From Diphasiastrum complanatum (taxonomy: Eukaryota > Streptophyta > Lycopodiopsida > Lycopodiales > Lycopodiaceae): a DNA stretch of 64,000 nucleotides. The DNA is taken from assembly GCA_029204225.1 (NCBI GenBank), contig CM055096.1:38199623-38263622 (forward strand), given 5' to 3'. The notes under the pieces were generated by a model. The model had not been told where the DNA came from. It saw nothing but the letters and a program-made list of their open reading frames with translations, and ran no database searches. Below, piece by piece: positions 22,961 to 34,381 of this stretch. The translations under genes and the position numbers were made by a program. Positions within the stretch are counted from its first letter, which is position 1. Each line of letters starts with the position of its first letter.

Positions 22961-25594
22961 AACAACATATGGTAGTCGTATTTGGTGGGCTGCCCGCTCT
23001 GGTGTTTCACAGAGGTCGGGCCCGTTTAATACATGCACAAACAGTACCCATATACAATGAATATGAAAACGATTTCAACTTGATGCTTCAACTAGCTAGA
23101 CAACTGCATACTAGCCCAAAATGGAAAAAGATGATTCTGGATTGCAAAAGAAAAGGACAAGTACAGAGTGAATTACTAGTGTACAAGACAAAGTACACAA
23201 TACTTTATGACAACTAGCATTCTATCATTGCAATTATTACGAACTCTTACTTCAGTGTGGAGATTATGGCAAGAACTGCAGATATGCTATGTATAACATA
23301 CAATACTGCATAGCAATTAATCTTTTATAATCATTTCAAGCACATCGAACAAATCTTTTGAACAACCATGATTCACAATCAATTCACTAATACACTACAA
23401 AATTCATTAACTCATTGTGATAGAAACTAGTTCGGAATTCAAGCACACGATTTTCAATTGATGGCAAGTGCTTATGAACAATAAAGACTACATAAAACAA
23501 CAAAGATGAAGCGAATAGAGGTGAGGTAAAGCCATACCTCAGTATGTGATTAGGTAGCCGAAAATTGATAAAACTCAAGTAATGAATGCTGCAACTTGAG
23601 GTGAGGTCCATTGGTCTTTATGGCATCAAACCTCATATTTTCAATGAGCTTCGTAGTAGAATATCAGACCCAGGAACGTTGATGCAATTCTGACCACTGT
23701 CCACATGTCGAATCAAGTTGATATAAGAAGAGAAAATGAAGAAAATTATATTTTTCAGAATGTAAGCGATGCGATTGACAAGTTAGCGGTTCAGTTGAGA
23801 GGAAACTGAGATGTAATTTTGTTAAAAAAAAACAAGCTAGAAATCAAATGGCTAAAAAAATAGCACCTTATCAATCAACTCTCATGTTTAGTCAATCAAA
23901 ACATCACACAAGCAACTCATTCAACCTCTAGCGTTCTCATATTCTCCATCCAAATGCAATACTTCAAGCAACCAAAAATTCAAAGCAAACAAACCATGAG
24001 CTCTAGCATACTATGAGTCACTCACAACCAAGCATGAACAACACACAACCATTCTTCCAACATACCTTCCAACATTCAAAAAACTAAGCACATTCCATTA
24101 ACTCCCTTCATCATGCAATCAAGGAAGTGATACAAAACACAATCTTCCTCTATCTACCATAGCAAAGGCATATACCAAGCACCATCACCCCAAAGAATCA
24201 TCTAACACTTTTACGAATAATAACACTCAACCAAGACAAGGCAACAAGTAAACATGATGACACGAAGGTAACCATCAATACTACATGCAAACATCAAGCA
24301 AACTGTAACTATTTGCATATCACTATCATTCTTCAACCAAGAAGTAAGCATGCTAGTGAGGCAACCCTCAATCAAGAATCATCACTCCAAAAGCAAAACA
24401 CACTACTCATTATGCAACTCATACCATCAAAACAACTCACAAACCAAAAGCAAAACTCAAGCACTCACAAAGAAGTCATATGAATCTCTCCACTCATATG
24501 AAACAATATAACAAGAATCCAAAATCTACTAACTCCGAAAAATACAAAGGGTCCTTCAAGATGGAGATTTTCCAATCTTCATGAACCACATGTCCTTCAA
24601 GCCCTTCTTGCCACATGTCCATCCCTCTTTGAAAGGTTGCCCAAGTTGGACGTCTTCCAAGTTGGCTTCCATTTTAATAGCATGTGCTTTGTGGGTTCTT
24701 GACGGTTTTATATACAAGCATATATACCTTTTTATGAGGAAAAGTCTTCAAAAAATCGAGAAGTTATCTAAAATGTAGGTTTTTTGAGGATAACTCCGAG
24801 AAGGTTTCTCGAGCATTGCTTCCAAAAGTCCAAAAACTAGTCGAGAATGAGTTTTAATGGAATATCATTAACACATGTCCACCACTTGAAATAGTAAAAG
24901 AGTTGTTTTGCCCTTTTATTGGCAAGGTGAGAGGCAACATGTCAATGGGAGGTGGAGAGATATTAAAGCTTGGAACCCAAACATGTGGCAACCTAGCCAA
25001 AATGTGCCAAAAAAGGAAACCTAGGCTCATGCTAACAACCTAGACGAGTGCCGACCAATCCAACATGTGAAACCAAAACCTTGCTAACTGTCATTATGCA
25101 TGGGACCTAATTTTCACATATGGGTTTCAATTTTTCCATTTCTTCTAAGTTGAGTTTCTATAAATTCGAGTATCTCCACGACGAGGAAGTGCATTCTAGG
25201 CAATGCTCAGAAAAACTAGCAAGGTACAGGAATGAAATCAGCATTTTTTCTCAAAAACCAATATCATAGAATATTTGACAATTTTTTATGCAAGCATATA
25301 AATTCTTTTATGAGTGATAGTGTTCGATAGTGTTCAAATACTCAAAAGCTTTAGAAAATGCAGGTTTTTGAAGATAACTTAAAAGAGATTTCGCGAGCAT
25401 TGAATCTTGATGATTCTAGTTGAGAGGATCCAAGCTTGACCAGGCCTACTAACATAAGCACCTTAAACTCTTCTTCTTCAAGGCAAAGACCAATACAAAG
25501 GCCAAAAAGGAAGGAAGGAAGGAAGGAAGGGAGGGAGAGAGAGAGAGAGAGAGAGAAATAGAGAGAGCGCGAGCGAGCGAGATAGGGGAGAGAT
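22961..25594. other. Intergenic DNA, mostly AT-rich and low complexity
   Basis: No convincing gene. A short plus frame at 22969-23217 (82 residues, YNEYENDFNLMLQLARQL) is unrecognised. About 23870-24560 is strongly depleted of G on the plus strand (A/C-rich). Two diverged direct repeats occur at about 24711-24822 and 25286-25402. Confidence 0.5.
25509..25557. repeat. GGAA and GA microsatellite in a gene leader
   Basis: Five or so GGAA units at 25509-25530 grade into GA units at 25535-25556, 38 bp upstream of the ATP17-like start codon, followed by CGAGCGAGCGAG. It probably lies in the promoter or 5' untranslated region. Confidence 0.9.
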
Positions 25595-25855
25595 ATGGCG
25601 CTACAGTGGGTGAAGGGATTGTCGCAGTTGAAGGTGAAGCAGGTGCCTCCATATCTCAAGTCCACGCTCACCAGGGACAACATCGTCTCAGGCACTCGCT
25701 CCTGGCTCGACAATTACAACACCAAGTACGTGCAAACGGGTAGCATCAAGCCCCTCAACGATGTTCTCATTTCGGTTTTCTTGCTCTCATATGCCGTCGG
25801 CTGGCCCACTGAGATCCGTCACCTGCGTCATCAGGAGCACGAGAAGCATCACTGA
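25595..25855 (+). CDS. Mitochondrial ATP synthase small membrane subunit, ATP17/f-like
   Basis: The complete 86-residue ORF is recognisable as the small plant protein family annotated as ATP17 or ATP synthase subunit f-like (also 'fiber protein Fb15'). It is a membrane-sector subunit of the mitochondrial F1Fo ATP synthase. The family hallmarks seen are QLKVKQVPPYLKST near residue 11, NTKYVQTGSIKPL near residue 41, one hydrophobic helix (about residues 52-68, LISVFLLSYAVGW) and the His-rich tail RHLRHQEHEKHH. Length is close to the family's roughly 90 residues. The ATG follows a GA-rich leader, and upstream in-frame extension is not supported. It is the only clear housekeeping gene in the window, isolated among repeats. 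Assignment is from remembered family pattern, not a search. Confidence 0.75.
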   Translation: MALQWVKGLSQLKVKQVPPYLKSTLTRDNIVSGTRSWLDNYNTKYVQTGSIKPLNDVLISVFLLSYAVGWPTEIRHLRHQEHEKHH

Positions 25856-27217
25856 TGCAACCAACATTGCAACCCTTTCCATTCATGTGAGTGCCATACT
25901 CAGATTTGCATATGTATCTTTCAATCCAAAAGGATAAACCCTATTTTGCTAGGAATGGGATGCTGGATGGTTATTTATATTCCATTGCTGTGGCTTAGTG
26001 GGAGTTTCTGGCTGCCCCCTTTTGTTCTTTCACGCTTTACACCCGCAAATCCTGGGATTAAAATGCTCGGAGTTTATTTTAATTGGAGCAATGGATCTGA
26101 AAATTCCATTCACAAACTTATTTATTATTAAATGTCAAAAACAGCAAGGGTTCTAAAAGGACTACCGGCTTGTGGCTCTTATGTTTTCTGACAATTTTGA
26201 TGGAAGCATTAATTGTGTGGATTCCCTTGAATTGGCCTTAATGACACTGATAAAGCTATGCTATGTATTCCATTCTCTTCTTTCTCTCACATCATTCCCT
26301 CTTCGTTCCACTCTCATCTATCTAGATGGCGCAGAATGTGGTAATTTTGTAATTTAATTTTAGCACATATATTGCAGCAAATATTGCAGTTCACTTCTTG
26401 CAAACCTCTCAACAAGCTAGCCTCTGGTGAAAATGAAGCTCCTCCCTGCCTTAGACCGCCATTTATGTATGCTACCCACCCGCAACCTAGGTAATTGGCT
26501 ACACTTCAGACTCAATTTTGATCAGGTGTTGACTGGTTGTCTCTGACCCACCCACAATGGTGTAACACTAATAGCAATCACCCATGTGCCTCAGCATGGC
26601 ACCATTATCAGTGAGGATACCTCGGGGACTTGCTGGCTACCTTATAATCTCATTGTGGCAAAATTCAGCACCAACTGCTTGGTCTGTGATGATGATCTTC
26701 AGCTGTACTTCTGATAACTTGTCATATGTTCTTTCCTGGTCACCACTTGCAACATCCTGACTCAGCTGGGGCCAAATACCTAGTGTGCATATAGCCCGTC
26801 ACCATAGCTTACAATGATTGGCCCTTTGGTAGCTTCAACACTCTCAACATTCCTGACCCAGCTTGGGCGAATTACCTAGTCATGCTTATAGCCTGTCACC
26901 GTAGCTTATACCTAGCTTTCATTCAAATCCTAATATTTTTGGTTTTGTTTTCTTAGTTATTTTGAGATCTCTCAATGGAAATCTTCAAACCTGTTCTTAC
27001 CAATAATGCAAGTTTGGTGTTACAAAAAACTTTTCATATCAATCCTGGTTTTCCAAATCCAATGTCTTTGCTCACCTCCAAAAAAATTGCAGCCAATCTA
27101 GCCATTATGGCAATTGAACAAACTTAAGGACCTTAAAATGTGCAGATCCTTCACATACGTGTCATGTACTTATAGTACATCAGGCTTATAGTGCAATATA
27201 ATATCCAGTGTAACCTT
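25856..27217 (+). other. 3' flank of the ATP17-like gene, possible 3'-UTR intron
   Basis: Thirty bases after the stop, CAT|GTGAGT at about 25889 is a good splice donor, and TATATTGCAG near 26374 a good acceptor, so the 3' untranslated region may be split by an intron of about 485 bp. Beyond that no gene is seen. A diverged direct duplication lies at 26757-26908. Confidence 0.4.
26757..26908. repeat. Diverged tandem duplication, about 96-bp period
   Basis: CCTGACTCAGCTGGGGCC...ATAGCCCGTCACCATAGCTTA at 26757-26812 recurs as CCTGACCCAGCTTGGGCG...ATAGCCTGTCACCGTAGCTTA at 26853-26908. Confidence 0.8.
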
Positions 27218-27706
27218 TGTTAGGCCCAAAAGGAGTTATTAGCCTTAAGAATAAGGTGGTTCTTTCTTTAGGCCCTCCAAAGTACTTAAATAAAGATAAG
27301 AGGCCAACAAGGGCCCAAAATAGACAATAGACTTTATAAAATTTAACAAGGGCTAATTATCCCTCAAGATAAGTATGTTTAGTTAAGTTAGGGGATCGTC
27401 TATAAATAGACAAGGGACATCATTTTGAAGAATCTTTTGGCTCATTTGTAAAAATGAGAGCTTAGCTTCCTCTTTGCGAATGTGAGCCTTGGGAATAGAG
27501 CTTGCTAGGTCTCATGTGCTCAATGCACATGAATCTCATCCCCATTTTGTATTTATTTTTTTCATCCCTCAATTTTATTGATGATTCCATGGAGCTCTAT
27601 TTGTGACTTGTGTTTTATGGCTATATCAACATAAATGTTTTGTTATTCTCTTGATTGTGGCTTTACTTTCATTACTATTGCTATTTGATTGGGTTTGGCA
27701 CATGAC
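27218..27706 (+). repeat. Solo LTR, family R1, copy 1
   Basis: Starts TGTTAGGCCC and ends near TGACA. It aligns over its whole length with 42900-43368. TATAAATAG at about 27401-27409 is the TATA box. No target duplication was found at this copy, so the right end is uncertain by about ten bases. Confidence 0.8.
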
Positions 27707-28408
27707 ATTTTGCTACGATCACTTGACTCAAATAACTAACCATTAAAAAAATTTGCCGTCAAAATTATAAAATTTTCACGGTCTCTTTCTTTCTTTGACG
27801 AGCACCTCAATGCTTTATAGAAACAACCATAAAAAAAACTTACTGACAATTTTCAGATTTTTGAAGGTCTTAAATTTTTTTTACGAGCAAATGTTTCACG
27901 AAACCAAATTCTTTTTTTTATCAAGGTTGTTTTCTAAGTTGTTTATTTTGTTTCATTTTTTCTTATTTCTTCATAACTTCTTCATTTTAGCTCAAAATTT
28001 GACATTATAAAATGCAGAAGTGATCAATATGTCGAGCTTGACATAGTGCAATTATTTGTACTTTTGTAATCATTACTTAAATTTTTTTTAAGTAACCTTT
28101 TTTCTAAGTCAATTCCTTTTTAGTTTTCTTCTTTCGAAGCTCTATATAGTATAACTTCTTTGTTTGAATTCGGATTGAATGTTGTAAAAAGCAAAAGTGC
28201 CCACGGTGATCTGATCTACAAGTTGGGCACAATTATTGTACATTTTATATTTTCCGTTTACATCCACTATAAGGATTTGACAATCAATTACTTCTTCAAG
28301 GACTCGGAACTTTAAGTGGGTGGAGAAACTCTTAACGGCCTATCAAATTCCATTGTGAAAATTTTTTAGTTGCTGAACTCATAGTCCATAGATCTTCATC
28401 GGTCATTA

Positions 28409-28840
28409 GTGATGGATTACGGGTATAGTAAAAACGTTCAACAATCTAAACTCACATTGTATAACCTTGGTTTTGATGGACAACCAAGTTCAATCAATAT
28501 TGAAGATTGGGTGATTAAATTGGAATCTTATTTTCGTCATCACCATTATCTTGATGAGGATAAAGTCTACTTCGAATCGTTATGTCTTCAAAGACAAGTT
28601 TGAGCATGGTGGGATACTCAAGCATATTCGATCTTGAAGCTTTGGAGTAAATTCAAGATTGCGTGTTTTGATAGTGTTACAATTTTCTACATCAAATCAT
28701 TCGAATCTCTCAAACAGACTAGATCTGTACAACAACTCAATCACCAATTTTGCTTCATTAGGTTTCCAAGGACGTGTTTAGTCATGGTGGAACATCGTTC
28801 AAGACTGTCTTCATGTGAATTGGAGTAATTTTAAAGTAGT
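28409..28840 (+). pseudogene. Retroelement gag-like remnant
   Basis: WVIKLESYFRHHHYLDEDK near residue 31 and, after a stop, AWWDTQAYS follow the gypsy gag pattern (paired aromatic residues around a short linker). A second frame 28634-28828 continues without clear motifs. Stops make it a pseudogene. Confidence 0.55.
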
Positions 28841-29162
28841 TTGTAGACAAGTTTTCCATTGATCTTATTTCATCCAATGGTGTTCTTTGAACCAAACATC
28901 CATTGTTGCAGAGTACAATAAAAACTTTTAGCAGATGATTCCAATATTCGACTATGGAGAAGTATATCTTATATGTTGCTATATATATGGTTTACGGACT
29001 CAGTATCGGAGCGTTGTAGAAAGTTGCCTGCAAACTACTTCTCTACAGTTTGGTTTTCAATTAAGGGAAATAATGGAATATGCATTAGGGTACGAGCAAT
29101 GAGAACAAAGGCTAAAACGGGCAGCCAAAGGGAAAGAAAAACAATCTAAATGGTTTGAAGAA

Positions 29163-29899
29163 ATGAGGATGCTGGTGCAGAAATCGATTGATCAAAATAA
29201 AACATCAGTGGATCGCCAACCGAAAAAGGAGCACAAAAGTGAAGACTGTTCTGAAGATGAAGACGATTTCAACAATGAAGCGGATGAGCAAACCGACGAC
29301 GAAAGTCAAGTTTTGGATCCAGAAACAGTTGCAGACAACAAAAGTCCTATTCAGGATTCAGATCAAGATGCAATGACAGATGGCGAAAATTTGGACTCAG
29401 ATCAAGAAGCATTCACAGATAGCGAAAGTCCTAACCAAGACAAAGAGGATCAGAGTTCATTTGAGGATGCATAATTTGATCAAGGAGATGATATTGCTAA
29501 AGCAAATGATGGTCAATTGGAAGGACAAATTGAGATGCAGATGATGGTCAATTGGACGAGTCAACCTCTAATCAAGAGAAAAATCAAAAATCATATGATC
29601 ATCCTTGGCAATCAGAGCAATTTCACTGTGAGGACAAGCAAGTTCACACAATTGAAGATCTGGAGACCGGAAAACGTGGGGATAATAGTCAAGATTTTCT
29701 ACATGGAAAACTGGTCAATAGCCAAGTGCAGAACTTGTGTCAAGAACCTAATCTGCAATGTCAAACTGATGGTATTGACCGCCAATTCAGTGATCAAGTT
29801 GATGTTGCATATGATTTCGAACAACAGTCGTTTTCCAACCGGACGTTTCAGATAAAGTCCAACAAATATTATATTGCATTGATAAGCTTGATGTACTAA
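29163..29899 (+). pseudogene. Acidic Asp/Glu/Ser-rich coding remnant
   Basis: Frame 29163-29474 (103 residues) is strongly acidic (EDCSEDEDDFNNEADEQTDD) with an imperfect internal repeat around SDQDAMTDGEN / SDQEAFTDSES. Frames 29517-29855 and 29552-29899 continue with Gln/Asn/Asp-rich sequence. It follows the gag-like remnant on the same strand and may be its downstream half. No zinc knuckle, protease or polymerase motif is visible. Function unknown. Confidence 0.4.
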
Positions 29900-30217
29900 A
29901 AGTACATGACACTCCTCCTAATTAAATAGTTTTGTCGTAAAAAATGAATGACACTTGTCTGATCAGCTTGATCACCTCATTTAAGTAGTCATGATTGAGG
30001 ATGTCATGTCCAAAACTTGTTGCATCATTATAGATCCAAGCTATTGAATTGAATCCATTTGTTAGCTTAAGTCTGTAACCCATGTTCCCATGAAGAAAAA
30101 ATTATGGTCAAAGAAGAGATTGATCTTCTTGGCAACTAATCTGCATGGACTGTCTAAGTGTATCACCGCAATATCCTCTTTTGTCTGCTTCCTTGACATC
30201 ATACCAACTTGGATGCT

Positions 30218-31110
30218 TCATTCAATTCCCTTGGATTCGTGTTTTTGCATTACATATGGTTCTTCTATCGCACTGGGCAATCCATGTTGTTTGATCAATT
30301 TGATGAAGAAAATTAGAATTGATCTATTAACAATGGTAATCATGAGTTGTTGTTCAAATACAAATGCTCCATGTGAGGTAACCGCCATCAGAAATATCAC
30401 TCGAATGTATGTGAGGCCTTTGGGCATACTGTTGACCAAAATATATTTCTTCAAATTTGGTCAATACTTCATTCATGGTTGGCCATGAAAAATTGATCTG
30501 ATTGACATCGAAAATTGACTTTCGTTTAATAGTATAATATCTATAGTTGCACATAGATGTGGTTGAAGCATCAATTCCAAGTAGTGAAAATATATTCCAA
30601 AGTTGAATCAGGGACTTGATGTTTCGATTATTTGAATTAGCCATTAATTAAAAATCATGGTTGACACAGCTTGATATTAGACCTAGTACATTTAACTTTG
30701 TAGAGCAATGTAAACCTTCCCAAAGAAACTGATACAAATTGTTGGCATATTTTAAAATCGGCTTCCTATAGAGTGTTGGTTGACTGAGAAAATATCCCCA
30801 ATTGTTATTCTTGTCTATGCATTCTAAATATGCACGTGAAATAGATATTGGTAGTTTAGTTTTAGAGAATCCATAGGAATAAGATTCTCCATGAAAGGCC
30901 ACTTTAAGCTCTTGTGAAATGGATCCATGAGGCACGTCGAACAATAATCTTGAATATTGATATTGGTAGGATCTCTATGGAATAATTAAGTCTCTTCATT
31001 GCTAACAATATCCACGTTAAATACTTCGTACTCCATTGGATCATTGTCAATAATAAAAACATTCTTGAGAGCTCTCAAACCAAATTGAAATGATTCACAG
31101 ATCGGATCCT
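30218..31110 (-). pseudogene. Unrecognised minus-strand reading-frame remnants
   Basis: From high to low coordinates: a frame near 31000-31110 (FQFGLRALKNVFIIDNDPME), frame 30648-30944 (SISRAYLECIDKNNNWGYFL), frame 30354-30644 (INFSWPTMNEVLTKFEEIYF) and frame 30218-30454. The consecutive frames with only a few breaks suggest one decayed gene of about 290 residues, AT-rich. I do not recognise the family, and no retroelement motif is present. Confidence 0.35.
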
Positions 31111-31260
31111 TAAGTTAGCCATTCAATTCCAAGTTATGGAACGTCGGTGCCAAATAGTCTCATTTCGAAAGATTGATGAATGCCTTGATTCACTTTCTTT
31201 GAGCATAACAAACTCCTCGATTTGACGGCCCATAGTTGCTTGTCCATTGATCACATTAAG

Positions 31261-31729
31261 TGTTACAACTCCCTAAGATCTCCGACTGCCTTGAAGGTTA
31301 TCGCACACCCCATACTAGTGACAACGCACCATATCCGCCCATCCGTACGGTCACAACTGACCCACTCCCATGCACTGGAGCTATCGACATACTCATGCCT
31401 AGTCAAGCCTTCTGCGATAACTGGCGTCCCATACCACCAGCCATCGCCCTTGGCTCTCCCTAGCACACATCTCTTGGCCTGGAGAGACATCTTGGCTAAT
31501 GCACGTGCTCTCCATCCACCAATTCCCAGGTAGACTGAGTGAATGGCAAAAGGGAAACCCCACCACTATATAGGCATAGCATAGTGGGTCCCCTCAAGCA
31601 CTCTCCTGTCGGCGACATGTGACCACCTAGGAGGTGACGCGTGGCACCAAAACATGTCGATAATGCCAGACCTGCGTCATGCCCCTTGCGAGGCCGTCAC
31701 TGGAGGGCGTACCATTATGGTACATAACA
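31261..31729 (-). repeat. 3' LTR of chromovirus 1
   Basis: Ends TGTTA...TAACA, 469 bp, directly downstream (minus strand) of the polypurine-rich ATGGGAGAGGAA. The minus strand carries a TATA box (CTATATAG, complement about 31565-31572). It is GC-richer than its surroundings. The 5' LTR of this element is not in the window. Confidence 0.75.
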
Positions 31730-31753
31730 TTCCTCTCCCATAAAAACTTCCTT

Positions 31754-32891
31754 CTATGGGAAAACACCAGGGAATTTAAGTCTCAAATCGTCGTCCTTCT
31801 CCCAGGTGTCCTCATCATCTGACTTACTTTTCCAACGAATCAGATGTTCAGAAATCAAACGATTTCTCAGCTGATGACGTCGAGTATCCATGATCCTGTT
31901 TGGTTCATGGGGTACAAAAGCAGTCAAATCCTCCAATTGATCTAATGCTTTCCCTAGCCACCTGCAACATTTCTTGCATATCATGCAAGAAATCCGCTGT
32001 TGCTTGTACCTTGAGACCTTTGAGTCCAACGGAGATAGGCGAACGAGGCTGAAAGTCGTACAAGAGCATAAAAGGACTAAAATAAGTGCCAGAATGCTTC
32101 ATACTATTATATGTGATCTCAACCATTGGGAGGTACTTTTCCCAATCTGATTGTTGCTTGGAAACATATGCGCGAAGCATATCTTCCATCGACTGGTTGA
32201 CACGTTCGGTCTGACCATCGGTTTCTAGGTGATCCGTAGACGAAAGGCTTAAGGTAGTTTCCAGTCTCTCAAAGACTGCCAACCAAAATTTGCCAGTGAA
32301 CTTGGAATCACGATCACTAACAATATCGTAAGGCAAACCATACAACCTGAACAACTTTTCAATGAGGAGTTGAGCAAGTTCTGAAGCTTTGACAATGATT
32401 TTTGTTGGAATAAATTGCTCCATTTTGGTAAGCCTGTCAACTACTACCCAAATGGCATCGTGATCCTTCCTAGACTTGGGAAGTCCAACCACAAAATCCA
32501 TGGAAATACTTTCCCACTTCTTGTTGGGAATTTCCAACGGATGTAACAGATTGAGTCTTTCCGCTTTGTTCACTTGGCATTGTTCACACTTTTGAACATA
32601 AGCCTTGACATGACCTTTCATTTTTGGCCAATAAAATTCTCTCTTAACAAGGTCAAGTGTCCTCCTGTATACCAGGGTGTCCCGCACTGGGGCTATCGTG
32701 GCACTCATGCAGGATTTGGGCCCTAATGTCTGCAATAGAAACTTTTCCTCTACTGAAAAGTAACCATTCCGAATGGAATATTCATGAAGTATCTTCTCTT
32801 CACGAGACTTCTTGGAATCGTGCTTTCCAAGATTATTTCTCACAATAGAGCTTCCTACCAGGACTTCTTGCCAAATACGACGGTTCGACAA
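31754..32891 (-). pseudogene. Chromovirus 1 integrase with chromodomain
   Basis: Frame 31905-32891 holds the zinc-binding CEQCQVNK near residue 112 and the catalytic residues in SMDFVVGLP, SDRDSKF and TDGQTERVNQ. Frame 31754-32029 holds the C-terminal chromodomain (EPNRIMDTRRHQLRNR, LIRWKSKSDDEDTWEKDDDL), the domain by which chromoviruses target heterochromatin. A frameshift near 31930 separates the two, so the copy is defective. All three catalytic acidic residues remain. Confidence 0.9.
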
Positions 32892-32991
32892 AGGTCTCGC
32901 AGAGAAAGATACAACTCGGATTGGAAACTAATTAACCTCTCCAATCCGGCTCAAAGCATCAACGACACAGTTTGACGTACCCCGACGGTAC

Positions 32992-33194
32992 TTAATGTCG
33001 AATTTCGAACTCCTGTATGAGTTTCGACCAACAGGCCTTACGACCCCTAAGGTCCGAGGCATCACAAATATACTTAAGAGACTTGTGATCCGTCATAACC
33101 ATGAATTTAGATCCGTATGAATAATATCTCCAGATCTTTAATACATGGATGACAGCAAAAAGTTCCTTCTCATAAGTAGAATGGATATCTACTT
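32992..33194 (-). pseudogene. Chromovirus 1 RNase H, C-terminal half
   Basis: STYEKELFAVIHVLKIWRYY and TDHKSLKYI are RNase H motifs. The domain is cut at 33199 by the copia insertion, and its first half lies at 42071-42180. The target duplication TGAGT lies within this domain. Confidence 0.88.
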
Positions 33195-33199
33195 TGAGT

Positions 33200-33252
33200 T
33201 GTAGGAATCCAGAATCAAGACTATTCATTAACACAAAGTATTCTCAAAGAGA
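33200..33252 (-). repeat. Inverted copy of the copia LTR end
   Basis: These 53 bp are the exact reverse complement of 42018-42070 by eye, including the GATTCTGGATTCCTACA end. Together with 33276-33319 they form a long hairpin. Confidence 0.95.
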
Positions 33253-33319
33253 GTCATCTAACCATCTCTCTCTTCTCTTTGAGAATACTTTGTGTTAATG
33301 AATAGTCTTGATTCCTACA
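33248..33319 (+). repeat. Truncated 5' LTR (about the last 72 bp only)
   Basis: Matches 41992-42070 except for a 7-bp deletion in GATTCTGGATTC. The upstream promoter part of the LTR is missing on this side. Confidence 0.9.
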
Positions 33320-33332
33320 TGGTATTAGAGCC
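33320..33332 (+). promoter_or_regulatory. Primer binding site (TGGTATTAGAGCC)
   Basis: Directly abuts the LTR end CCTACA. It is a variant of the initiator tRNA-Met complement. Confidence 0.88.
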
Positions 33333-33943
33333 ATTTTTCAGAATTGATTGCTTGCTGGAGGGCACCCAATAGGTAGCCACATTTCTCCTCTTTTGGTTCA
33401 TAAAAATCAGAATTTTTCTGATTTTTGTGGAGAGAGAACTGTTCGGCTTCTTGTTTTTTGTGCAGGAAATTGTAGGGAAAAGCTTGGAACCTCCACTCAT
33501 TTGGGAGCCAGTAGTAGGGTGCCCATGCTCAACTAGTTTTCATGTGATTGAAATCAGATTACATGCATCAAATTTTAGATTTTCTTCTTGGAGGAGGGCG
33601 CCCATCTACCTTGAAGACAAATGTGTTTTTGACACATTTTTAGTGGCTGAAATTTTTCTGTTTTTGAGCTTGGAAGAAGGTTCTACCATCTGCTCCATTA
33701 GCACATTGAGTGCACACCATTTTACTTCTGGTTGTGGTTTTGGCTTCATTGGAAGCTTGCATATTAGTTAGTATTCTGTTATTTCAGTAGAATACAGCCA
33801 CCTATATCTTCTTGTGAATGAGCTATTGCATGTGGTGTATTGCAATCTACAGTGCTCATTAATTCAGCTTTGATCTGCTGATTTTTAGTAGATTTTGGCC
33901 TGGAATCTGTTTTTCCCATCTACTATTAGCTGAATTTTCAGAA

Positions 33944-34381
33944 ATGGCTAAAGAATCTGAATCTATAGGTTCTTTGTTCAATGAAGATAGGTTGGATGGA
34001 ACTAATTTCTCCTTGTGGTGCTACATGATCAAAAACCTCCTTATTGCTAAAGGTTTGTTTGAAGTTGTAAGTGGTGATGAAGAGAGGCCACCTAGTTTGG
34101 CACCTACTACACCGTCAAGAGCTACTTCTTCAACATATGTGGAGGTGTCTTCCGAAGAACAAAAGAAGTGGGATCGACGTGACGCACAAGCACATTCGGT
34201 CATAGCGCTATCCGTGAAGAGATCAATCCTACCTCACATTCGATCATGCAAGACTTCCAAGAGTGCTTGGGAAGTACTTGCCAAGATGTTCCAAGTGAAG
34301 AATACGGTGAAAGTGCTTTTTCTACGTAATCAACTCTCAACATTGAAGATGCAACAGGGTGATACGCTTTCAATCACTTAA
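33944..34381 (+). pseudogene. Copia gag, N-terminal part
   Basis: GTNFSLWCYMIKNLLIAKGL near residue 19 and SKSAWEVLAKMFQ near residue 107 are the copia capsid motifs. The frame ends at a stop near 34381 and the capsid continues in a different frame from 34381, so one frameshift separates the two halves. Confidence 0.85.

Noticed and set aside
31222-31533. GC-rich plus-strand ORF of 103 residues
   Set aside because: It lies inside the chromovirus 1 LTR, on the opposite strand to the element.
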